A DNA stretch of 64,000 bases from Melioribacteraceae bacterium 4301-Me (GTDB taxonomy: Bacteria > Bacteroidota > Ignavibacteria > Ignavibacteriales > Melioribacteraceae): contig JBGORM010000005.1 of assembly GCA_041538185.1 (NCBI GenBank), forward strand, positions 186,001-250,000, written 5' to 3'. Below are positions 10,579-20,400 of this stretch, one piece after another. Each line of letters opens with the position of its first letter. Position 1 is the stretch's first letter. Under the pieces are notes generated by a model. That model was not told the DNA's origin, did no database searches, and saw nothing but the letters and a program-made list of their open reading frames with translations. The position numbers and the translations under genes were made by a program.

Positions 10579-11670
10579 ATGAAACGCAACTATTACATCT
10601 TCAGCAGCGGTAAACTTATCCGCAAAGACAACACACTCTACTTCGAGCCTGGTGAAAGCAAAGAACCAGAAGAAGTAGAAGTCGCAGAAGAAGAAATTCA
10701 AGTCGATGATTCTTCAATAAGTGAAAATGAATCTGAAGATTTAGAACCCAAAAAACTTCCGCGCAAACCCATTCCAGTCGAAGACATCGATTCTATTTAT
10801 TGCTTTAGTGAATTAAGATTCAATACAAAATTTCTCAACTTCATTTCACAAAAAGAAATTGTTCTTCATCTATTCAATTATTATGGATATTACAGCGGTT
10901 CATTTTATCCACGAGAACCATATTTATCTGGCAAACTCTTAGTAGAACAAGTTCAAACATACTCTGATAACACTAAGAGAGTAGCTTTAGCAAAAAAATT
11001 TGTTGAGGGAGCTGCAGAAAACATAAGAAAAAATTTACAATACTATAACGCACGTGACAAAGATTTATCTTATTTTATAGAAAAGACTGAAGAACTCATA
11101 TCAAAAATTGATTCAACAGAAGATGTTCAAGAACTAATGGGCATAGAAGGAAACATTCGTTCCAATTATTATTTCTCATGGAATTTAATAATTGACCAAG
11201 AAATTAATTTTGAAAAACGTCAAAAGCATCCACCATCAAATCCAATAAATGCATTAATATCTTTTGGTAACTCATTAGTATACACAACCGTACTTTCAGA
11301 AATTTACAAAACACAACTCAATCCCCTAATCAGCTTTTTACACGAACCTGGTGAAAGAAGATTTTCACTGTCATTAGACATTGCTGAAATATTTAAGCCG
11401 CTGCTTTCAGATAAATTGATATTTTCACTTTTAAATAAAAAACAAATTCAAGAAAAACACTTCAGCCAAGAACTGAACAAATGTTACCTGACAGAGGAAG
11501 GGAGAAAAATATTCTTAAAAGAATTTGATGAAAAGTTAAAGACAACAATTCAGCACAGGCAGTTGAAAAAATCAGTTAGTTACAGACATTTAATTCGATT
11601 GGAATGTTACAAAATCATCAAACATTTACTTGGAGAAAAAGAATATAAGCCGTTTAAGATATGGTGGTAA
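10579..11670 (+). CDS. cas1: CRISPR integrase Cas1
   Basis: A 363-residue Cas1 of the I-B type. Metal-binding residues are visible as Glu in IEGNIRSNYYFSWN near residue 188, His254 in FLHEPGERRFSLSLD and Asp near 267 in LDIAEIFKP. The N-terminal beta domain is recognisable in YYIFSSGKLIRKDNTLYFE and IPVEDIDSIYCF, but a strongly acidic segment of about 35 residues (roughly 30-66, rich in Glu) is inserted between these strands; most I-B Cas1 proteins pass directly from one to the other. With Cas2 it inserts new spacers at the leader end. It is unusually separated from cas4 and cas2 by extra genes. Confidence 0.95.
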   Translation: MKRNYYIFSSGKLIRKDNTLYFEPGESKEPEEVEVAEEEIQVDDSSISENESEDLEPKKLPRKPIPVEDIDSIYCFSELRFNTKFLNFISQKEIVLHLFNYYGYYSGSFYPREPYLSGKLLVEQVQTYSDNTKRVALAKKFVEGAAENIRKNLQYYNARDKDLSYFIEKTEELISKIDSTEDVQELMGIEGNIRSNYYFSWNLIIDQEINFEKRQKHPPSNPINALISFGNSLVYTTVLSEIYKTQLNPLISFLHEPGERRFSLSLDIAEIFKPLLSDKLIFSLLNKKQIQEKHFSQELNKCYLTEEGRKIFLKEFDEKLKTTIQHRQLKKSVSYRHLIRLECYKIIKHLLGEKEYKPFKIWW

Positions 11671-11685
11671 TTTTGAAAATTAAAA

Positions 11686-11713
11686 ATTAGGAATTAGGAA
11701 TTAGGAATTAGGA
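11686..11713 (+). repeat. ATTAGGA heptamer tract, left flank of S23 cassette
   Basis: Four perfect tandem copies of ATTAGGA occupy 11686-11713, just after cas1. Their reverse complement, TCCTAAT, occurs three times on the far side of the next gene (12110-12116, 12117-12123, 12131-12137). The two flanks could pair and enclose the whole S23-type gene in a hairpin. Confidence 0.85.
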
Positions 11714-11738
11714 ATAAAATATTTGAGGGGAAAATAAG

Positions 11739-12101
11739 TTGAAGGATAATAATATAATTCAGAAAAAAAGTTATAATTTTGCATTAAGCATAATAAAATT
11801 ATTTCAAAGATTAAAAACTGAGAAGGAATATGTAATATCAAAACAACTATTAAGAAGCGGAACTTCAATAGGTGCTAACATTGAAGAAGCCTTAGGAGGT
11901 CAAACAAGAAAAGACTTTTTTATGAAAATTAATGTGGCTTATAAAGAAGCGAGAGAAACAAAATATTGGTTAAACTTATTAAAGGACAGTAAATTAATAG
12001 AAACAAGTGCAGCAGAATCATTAATCAAAGAATGTGAAGAAATTTTAAAAATACTAGGCTCTATAATAAAAACTATGAAAGAAAATTCAACTAACACCTA
12101 A
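11739..12101 (+). CDS. S23-type four-helix-bundle protein
   Basis: A 120-residue helical protein matching the S23/IVP four-helix-bundle family: KSYNFALSIIKLFQRL, KQLLRSGTSIGANIEEA and KINVAYKEARETKYWLNLL are the conserved helices. The likely start is TTG at 11739, with GAGGGG eight bases upstream. Relatives are encoded by intervening sequences in 23S rRNA of some bacteria and by Avd, the accessory protein of diversity-generating retroelements, but no retroelement is visible here. The gene separates cas1 from cas2 and is flanked by inverted ATTAGGA tracts, which suggests a discrete inserted cassette. Its function is unknown. Confidence 0.85.
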   Translation: MKDNNIIQKKSYNFALSIIKLFQRLKTEKEYVISKQLLRSGTSIGANIEEALGGQTRKDFFMKINVAYKEARETKYWLNLLKDSKLIETSAAESLIKECEEILKILGSIIKTMKENSTNT

Positions 12102-12109
12102 CATATAAT

Positions 12110-12137
12110 TCCTAATTCCTAATTTCGAATTCCTAAT
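12110..12137 (-). repeat. TCCTAAT heptamer tract, right flank of S23 cassette
   Basis: Three copies of TCCTAAT (12110-12116, 12117-12123, 12131-12137), the third separated by TTTCGAAT-like bases. They are the exact complement of the ATTAGGA units at 11686-11713. The tract ends ten bases before the cas2 GTG start. Confidence 0.85.
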
Positions 12138-12146
12138 TAAAGAAAA

Positions 12147-12410
12147 GTGTATATAATATTAGTTTACGATGCAGCTCCCAAGCGAGGCACAAAATTATTA
12201 AAATACTTGCGTCAGCATTTAACGTGGGTACAGAACTCTGTTTTTGAAGGTGAAGTCACCGAAAGTGAATTTGAAATAATAAAGAAAGGAATAAAAGATA
12301 TAATTAATGAAAAGGCAGACAGTGTTATTTACTATACATTTGAATCACAAAATTATTATGAAAGAGGGATAATGGGAGTTGAGAAAAATGATTTGGACAG
12401 TTTCATATAA
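12147..12410 (+). CDS. cas2: CRISPR adaptation protein Cas2
   Basis: An 87-residue Cas2 beginning at GTG (12147). The ferredoxin-like fold is clear: YIILVYDAAPKRGTKLLKYL at the N-terminus carries the conserved Tyr-Asp, followed by HLTWVQNSVFEGEV and VIYYTFESQNYYERGIMG near the C-terminus. Cas2 dimers bridge two Cas1 dimers in the spacer-insertion complex. Length is normal. It lies directly before the CRISPR leader. Translation initiation is atypical: a GTG preceded by AAAGAAAA and the TCCTAAT repeats. Confidence 0.93.
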   Translation: MYIILVYDAAPKRGTKLLKYLRQHLTWVQNSVFEGEVTESEFEIIKKGIKDIINEKADSVIYYTFESQNYYERGIMGVEKNDLDSFI

Positions 12411-12518
12411 AAATTTTGGAAGTCGTCGTTCCCCCAATAATTTAGCACAATTACACATTGACGACGTAATGAATAAAAATTGCTTGCAAAATGGCTTAAT
12501 TTGGGCTAATTTTGGGCT
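12411..12518 (+). promoter_or_regulatory. CRISPR leader
   Basis: The 108 bases between cas2 and the first repeat. The opposite array end carries the degenerate repeat, so this is the integration end. GTCGTC at 12422-12427 and GACGAC at 12460-12465 form a spaced inverted repeat. Immediately before the array, GGCTTAATTTGGGCTAATTT contains partial direct repeats that could be recognised by Cas1-Cas2. The crRNA promoter should lie here; I cannot define its boxes. Confidence 0.7.
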
Positions 12519-15500
12519 GTCTTAATCGCACTACAGTAGAATTGAAACATGGTAGTAATAGACGCAGAATTTGTTAATGGGGAGTCTTAATCGCACTACA
12601 GTAGAATTGAAACGACTACTTGATGCAACAATTTGGCAAACATATAACGGTCTTAATCGCACTACAGTAGAATTGAAACTAAAGTTCGTGGCACTAAACA
12701 CTTCAACTGTTGTTGGTCTTAATCGCACTACAGTAGAATTGAAACCTCTAAAACCTTGCCTACTCTGTTAGGGAAAGACGCGTCTTAATCGCACTACAGT
12801 AGAATTGAAACCATCAAACTTAATTTCTACTGGGCTAACGGCTAAGCCGGTCTTAATCGCACTACAGTAGAATTGAAACTAGTTTTTTCTGGATCTAACG
12901 TACCAACACGATTTAAGTCTTAATCGCACTACAGTAGAATTGAAACCATTTTCACCTAATACTATTTTTCCGAGATTTCGTTAGTCTTAATCGCACTACA
13001 GTAGAATTGAAACGAATATACTATCAAAGGAATGATAACAGTAATTGGCAGTCTTAATCGCACTACAGTAGAATTGAAACCCTAAATGCGGCAGATTGTT
13101 AAGAATTGCAAATTTTGTCTTAATCGCACTACAGTAGAATTGAAACTCTGCAATGATATTGCTTGGCACTACGACTGGAAAGTCTTAATCGCACTACAGT
13201 AGAATTGAAACAATGATGCTGATTATTATCAAGGTTGGTTCTCTGTGTCTTAATCGCACTACAGTAGAATTGAAACACATCATTAGATTTATATGAATGA
13301 TTTTAATGGAGGTCTTAATCGCACTACAGTAGAATTGAAACCGATAATTTGGATTGCGTTCGATAAGTTTTTTAAAGGTCTTAATCGCACTACAGTAGAA
13401 TTGAAACAAATTCTGGAAGATTTAGGGGCGGCTTTTATATGCAAAGTCTTAATCGCACTACAGTAGAATTGAAACGGATTGCAGACCAACTGCATACATA
13501 TCCTCAAAAGAGTCTTAATCGCACTACAGTAGAATTGAAACTTTAGATTACCAATTGCCCAATATTCTGACCAATCATGTCTTAATCGCACTACAGTAGA
13601 ATTGAAACTAAGTTTCTACAAAGGGAATCATTACGACAAGACATTGTCTTAATCGCACTACAGTAGAATTGAAACTATTCACCGTAGAATGTTAAATTCC
13701 CATTCGTTAAGTCAGTCTTAATCGCACTACAGTAGAATTGAAACATGCTAAATTGATATTAGTATTTGATAACCAATTCAGGTCTTAATCGCACTACAGT
13801 AGAATTGAAACTAGAATTTGGTATACCAATTTTTAACTAAATACTAGGGTCTTAATCGCACTACAGTAGAATTGAAACTTAATTACTTTATTTGGCGATT
13901 CATTAAAAGCATTAGTCTTAATCGCACTACAGTAGAATTGAAACTGTAGCTCCATAATCTGAACTTGTGTATAATCTGCCGTCTTAATCGCACTACAGTA
14001 GAATTGAAACTGTAGCTCCATAATCTGAACTTGTGTATAATCTGCCGTCTTAATCGCACTACAGTAGAATTGAAACTAATTAATTCAATTTTATTATCAC
14101 AAGAAAATAAAAGTCTTAATCGCACTACAGTAGAATTGAAACTTTGCAGAATTGGCTATTTTAGCTGATGATGGCAATGTCTTAATCGCACTACAGTAGA
14201 ATTGAAACTAATTAATTCAATTTTATTATCACAAGAAAATAAAAGTCTTAATCGCACTACAGTAGAATTGAAACACTAATATTTCCATTTGCTAATTTGC
14301 CGCTGCCATGTCTTAATCGCACTACAGTAGAATTGAAACTGCAGGTTTTACTATATTTATTTCATTTCTCAATTTCAGTCTTAATCGCACTACAGTAGAA
14401 TTGAAACTATAACAAAACCAATTGCAACAGTTCCCTGCTTGTCGTCTTAATCGCACTACAGTAGAATTGAAACTAAAATTTATTACAAAATTGGTCGTGT
14501 AAATAAATTTGTCTTAATCGCACTACAGTAGAATTGAAACGAATTTTGGCAGATAATCTTATTGGATATTTTATTTCGTCTTAATCGCACTACAGTAGAA
14601 TTGAAACAAGTTCCGCTTGTTTGCGATGATTGATTTACTTCTGGTCTTAATCGCACTACAGTAGAATTGAAACTATTTATTTCATGATCATATAAATGTA
14701 TTTTATTTGCGTCTTAATCGCACTACAGTAGAATTGAAACTTCGGGCAGAGTTTTGATTTCGTTAGTTTCTAAGTTGTCTTAATCGCACTACAGTAGAAT
14801 TGAAACTTATATTTTTCATTCATTTCTCGTACCGTCGCAGCGTCTTAATCGCACTACAGTAGAATTGAAACTTGTATGCCCTCCATTTTACTCTTAATTT
14901 TGCATCGTCTTAATCGCACTACAGTAGAATTGAAACGTTGATTTTGGTTTATCAAATGTATCGGGAGAAGATGAGTCTTAATCGCACTACAGTAGAATTG
15001 AAACGAAAACGAAGAACTAAAAATAGAACGCAAACTGTACAGTCTTAATCGCACTACAGTAGAATTGAAACCTGGATGCTTTAAAAATGTTAGCTGCATC
15101 AATGCAGTCTTAATCGCACTACAGTAGAATTGAAACTACCAAATTGAATGGCTTAATGATAATAGCCAGATGTCTTAATCGCACTACAGTAGAATTGAAA
15201 CTTAGTAAATTCGATCGTGAAAGTTTTGATTGATTTATGTCTTAATCGCACTACAGTAGAATTGAAACTTGTTAGTGGGGAACAATATCTTAAACGAGGA
15301 CTAAGTCTTAATCGCACTACAGTAGAATTGAAACCAATTTGCGGTTAATAAGGAAGCGCTCAAATTGGAAGTCTTAATCGCACTACAGTAGAATTGAAAC
15401 AAATCAATTCAATATCATAAACTCGATGCGGCAGAAGTCTTAATCGCACTACAGTAGAATTGAAACAGATAAGAAAAGTTTATGATAATAAACTAAGCGC

Positions 15501-17342
15501 GAGGTCTTAATCGCACTACAGTAGAATTGAAACTTATAACCCCCAGGCTTTTTGACGATATAAAATTTGTCTTAATCGCACTACAGTAGAATTGAAACTT
15601 GAATCCTCCGCCGCAGTTAATTATTGATATTTGTGGTCTTAATCGCACTACAGTAGAATTGAAACAACAATTGCTCTCCCCGTCTAATTATAGCTCTAAT
15701 TCGTCTTAATCGCACTACAGTAGAATTGAAACACTGGTACTGGTTATGGAGTAGCATTCAGCCCAGATGGTCTTAATCGCACTACAGTAGAATTGAAACA
15801 AAAAAAGGGTGCATTATTATCTATGCACCAACAGGCGTCTTAATCGCACTACAGTAGAATTGAAACAAGTCTTGCTTGCAGTCGATAGAAGAAACGACAA
15901 CTTGTCTTAATCGCACTACAGTAGAATTGAAACATAAATTTACTATTAACAACATACTTGGGGCAGTTGGTCTTAATCGCACTACAGTAGAATTGAAACC
16001 ATGTAGGTAATATTATACAAGGGACTTGAGATGTGTCTTAATCGCACTACAGTAGAATTGAAACAAAGAGAAAAAACAGTTAATTATAAGCATGCTTTGA
16101 CGTCTTAATCGCACTACAGTAGAATTGAAACTACACATCTATAAAATGCTTAACAGAAAGACGAGCGTCTTAATCGCACTACAGTAGAATTGAAACGTGT
16201 TTCCAGCGGTGGTCTTTTTCAAAACTTTTTAGTCTTAATCGCACTACAGTAGAATTGAAACAATTGAGAACGATAACGACGCCATTATACTTGAGATGAG
16301 TCTTAATCGCACTACAGTAGAATTGAAACTAATGGTAATTTCTTTACCGCTCCATTTTTTACATTGTCTTAATCGCACTACAGTAGAATTGAAACTTAAA
16401 TTTTAAATTTTGCATCGTGCCTGGCTTGTCATCGTCTTAATCGCACTACAGTAGAATTGAAACTATTGAAGATGGTAAAGGGTATGGCGAGGGGATAGTG
16501 TCTTAATCGCACTACAGTAGAATTGAAACTTACAACAAACATTAATATTAGATTATAACAGAGGAGTCTTAATCGCACTACAGTAGAATTGAAACGGGGA
16601 ACTGGGTAATATAACGGAGAGCGATTTAACGTCTTAATCGCACTACAGTAGAATTGAAACGCCGAAAAATTCATATTCAAATAATTTGCTCTTTAGTCTT
16701 AATCGCACTACAGTAGAATTGAAACCGTTAAATGATGAGACTGAATTTGTGGAAGATTTTGAGTCTTAATCGCACTACAGTAGAATTGAAACCATTCTTG
16801 TTGTAGCAGATTTTCTAATCCGTTCTCAGTAGTCTTAATCGCACTACAGTAGAATTGAAACCACAATCTACAAGATGGGGATGATGTTTTATTACAGTCT
16901 TAATCGCACTACAGTAGAATTGAAACTTCGTTCTCTAAGCGCTCAATCATCTCTTTTGCGGTCTTAATCGCACTACAGTAGAATTGAAACTTGATTGGAG
17001 TGGCGTTAACAATAAGCCAAGCACCTAGTCTTAATCGCACTACAGTAGAATTGAAACATGCGGAATTTTAGCTTCGTATTCTTCTTTAGAATAAGTCTTA
17101 ATCGCACTACAGTAGAATTGAAACGGGGAACTAGGTAATATAACGGAGAGCGATTTAACTGTCTTAATCGCACTACAGTAGAATTGAAACACAAAGGCAG
17201 CTAAGGATACTAAAAGCAAGTTTGCAGTCTTAATCGCACTACAGTAGAATTGAAACCTTGATAATTTGGCAAAGGCTTTTCATTAGTATTTGTGTTTTAA
17301 TCGCACTATCCCGTTAAACGGGACAAGTAGTAGAATTGAAAT
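12519..17342 (+). CRISPR. Type I-B CRISPR array: 72 intact repeats, one degenerate, 72 spacers
   Basis: The repeat is 30 bases, begins GTCTTAATCGCACTAC and ends AGTAGAATTGAAAC, and is essentially invariant. Spacers are mostly 35-38 bases; I counted 72 intact repeats by eye plus a degenerate one at 17294. The ATTGAAAC end is the usual 8-base 5' handle of crRNAs in I-B systems, so transcription runs left to right from the cas2-proximal leader. Spacers 22 and 23 (13945-13980, 14011-14046) are identical; spacers 24 and 26 (14077-14112, 14209-14244) are identical; spacers 62 and 70 (16596-16630, 17125-17160) differ by one internal base. Reverse-strand open frames here are repeat artefacts. Confidence 0.98.
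17294..17342 (+). repeat. Degenerate terminal CRISPR repeat with palindromic insertion
   Basis: The last repeat has C-to-T changes at its third and last positions. Between CACTA and GTAGAATTGAAA the normal CA is replaced by 21 bases (17309-17329) containing TCCCGTTAAACGGGA, which has perfect 7-base arms around a single A. The net gain is 19 bases. Similar small palindromes with CCC/GGG arms occur at 59520-59540 and 62508-62530, so it may be a short mobile or slipped hairpin. Confidence 0.9.
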
Positions 17343-17497
17343 ATTGATTGATGTATTGGTATTAGTAAAGAATCTTTTATGCCTCAATTGCAGTATTGCT
17401 TTAAGTCACATTAATTTTTCATATTATATCTTAATTTATAATTAATACTTTTTGTCGGATTAATTTATTACTGTAATTAACAATTCGAGAGGGTATT

Positions 17498-20400
17498 ATG
17501 AGGGATATAATAGACTATATACAGCCAAACCATCTACTTCGAGTACTTGGTCTATGGCTTCTTATATTTTTGTTTTCTGTTCCTTCCAAGGCGCAAACCT
17601 GCGGTGTTTCCCTCCAAACCATCGGTCCTGAAATCGACCAGATAAATCAGGTGCACCGATGGCGCCTTGTGCTTACTAACCAGCGAACTGAAGTAAGCGA
17701 GATCACGATTAAAATACCCAGCTCAAAGGGCGGGATGTATCGTGTATCTTCAACAAATCCAAATATTGTACCTACTATAAGACAAGAGATAGAAGATCCA
17801 CCATACATTTGGGCAGAATTCCGTTATCAGGATACTACAACGGGAGGCTTCCGCAATTTTCCAGCCGGGCAGATTGAGCTTGGTATCTTAGAACTTGCTA
17901 TTGTGGAAGCACCAGGTGTCAATCCTGATTCTATCATGGCAACAGTATTTGCAAATTCCTGGAATAGCGGGCAACCAACAACTGTCTGCCAGTTCGATAT
18001 CAGGCTCTCAGGATTTCCTATTCCTACGGACAATGACCCATGTGCTAATTTGAGTTCATCGCTTATAATCAGCACAGGCTGGAACCCCACAGCAGGGACA
18101 ACCTACCCGATTGGTGCATATGACAACAACTGGACTGTGACTAGTGACCCAGGCATTGGTTACAATGTGCCTCGGCCTGCGTGGGTAGTGGATGGTTCGA
18201 ATTGGATGTTTACACCTCCGGGCTCTCCATATCAATGGATTGCTCCACAGCCAACTGCAACGCAGCCTATAAATGGCAAGTATGTCTTCGAACGCTGTTT
18301 TTGTGTTAAAGGTGATTCTGGACAGGTTATCCAGGCAAATATCAACATCCAAATTGCTGCAGACGACACAGCCGCTGTTTATCTCAATGGAAATCTTGTA
18401 GGATCTACTACAGGACCATTGCATTTTAATCATTTCACAAACATTTTTAAACCTGTTCTGCTGCAACCAGGGAAAAACTGTCTACGGGTTGATCTACACA
18501 ATACATGGGGTTCCCTATCAGGTTTTGTTTTATCTGGTACCATATCCACTGCGACCGGTGCACCCCTTTACCACACTGACCTTTGCTGTAATCCAACAGC
18601 ATGGATCATAGGGCAGAAAATATGGGACAAGAACTGCAATGGCAGAGTAGACCAGGGCGAACCTGGACAGCAAGGCTGGATTATCACTGCAACGGTAGGG
18701 AACACCACCGTAAGCGATACCACAGACCTGAATGGCTGGTATTACCTTCAGGTGCCGGCATCACTGAGTACAACTTGTTATACTGTGAGTGAAATAGTTC
18801 AGTCAGGTTGGTCACCTTCTCAGCCAGTTGCTGGTTCGCAGCAAGTCTGCATCAAAGCCGGGCAAACAAAGGTTGTAAATTTCCTAAATTGCCAGCAGCA
18901 ATTCGGTAATATCTGTGTATTGAAGTTTAACGACCTTAATGGAAACGGCCGAAAAGACACAAATGAGGTTGTGCTTTCTAACTGGACTATTATAGTTAGA
19001 GATAGTTCAGGCAATGTAATAGATACGTTGATTACCCAGGATAAGCCAGTTTGCGTGAGCGTGCCTGCACCAGGGACTTACACAGTGAGTGAGGTGCTGC
19101 AATCAGGCTGGACGCCGACGACGCCAGCAACAGATACTGTGACAGTTCAACCTGGGCAGACAGTTAATGTTATCTTTGGCAACAAGCAGCGAGAAACAGG
19201 CTGTATTCAACCCCCGGCGGGCTTGGTCGCCTGGTGGCCGCTGGATGAGCAGAGTGGGGCAACGACGGTCGCCGACATTATAGGTGGGAACACTGGCACT
19301 CCGGTATCAGGACCTGTAGGTTCCTTCAATCCCCCTGGTCCTAACTCAACTGCAGGTATGGTAGGAGGTGCTTTCTATTTCTACTTAGACACTACTTATG
19401 TTCGAGTGCATGATAACCCATCTTTGAACTTTGGTTCTGGCGACTTCACCATCGACGCATGGGTGAACCCCGTTCAGGTCGGCTCCTCTTGGTTCCAACC
19501 CATCGTTGACAAGGCGCAGGCGGTCACCGGTGGAAGCGGCGCCGTAGGCTACCGGCTCTATATCAAGAATGCTCAGCTCCACTTCGCCCTCTCTGACGGC
19601 AGCACGATTGCTACTGTCTCGACCTCTCCCGGTTCAATCAACTATGGAACATGGCAGCTTGTGGCAGCGCAGCGGGTGGGTAGTGCGTTGAATCTTTTCA
19701 TAAACGGAGCACTGGCAACCACAACAACGCTACCGACCTTTGGTAGCGTCAGCAACACTGCTGATCTCCTCTTGGGGGGCATCACGGCGGTGGGATTTCA
19801 AGCTCAGCCCATCATCGGAGAAATAGCTATTGACGAGGTTGAGCTTTTCAACCGAGCGCTTACTCAGCAAGAGATTCAAGCTATCTATAACGCTGGTAGT
19901 GCAGGCAAATGTAAGCCGCAACAACTCGGTAGCCTCTGTATCTTAAAATTCGATGATCTTAATGGAAACGGCCGAAAAGACACAAATGAGGTTGTAATTC
20001 CTAATTGGACTATAATTGTCAAAGACACTTTAGGCAATACAATAGACACTGTGATAACGCAAAATCAGCCTGTATGTATTCAAGTGTCTGCACCTGGGAC
20101 TTATATAGTGAGTGAGGTATTGCAATCAGGTTGGACACCTACAACACAAGCATCGCAGACTGTTACAGTTCAACCTGGGCAGACGGTTAATGTTGTCTTT
20201 GGCAACAAGCAAGAGTGTTTTGGTTGTGTCCCCCCACCACCAAAACTGGTCGCATGGTGGCCATTAGATGAGACATCTGGCACAACAGCTAATGATTTAG
20301 CCGGATTTAATAACCAGGGAACGCATGTAAACGGACCTATACCTACACCTGGAAAGGTCGCAGGTGCGCTTCATTTCGATGGCATAGATGATTATGTTAT

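Noticed and set aside
11739..12101. Possibility that the S23-type gene is Avd of a diversity-generating retroelement
   Set aside because: No reverse transcriptase, template repeat or variable repeat is present nearby; the four-helix-bundle family alone is not enough.
12531..17194. Several reverse-strand (and one forward) open frames inside the CRISPR array, with repeated FNSTVVRLR or QFYCSAIKT segments
   Set aside because: They are translations of the CRISPR repeat in successive frames and have no independent coding features.
12411..17497. A tracrRNA, Cas9 or type III effector associated with the array
   Set aside because: No such genes or anti-repeat sequences are seen in the window; the cas set is type I-B only.
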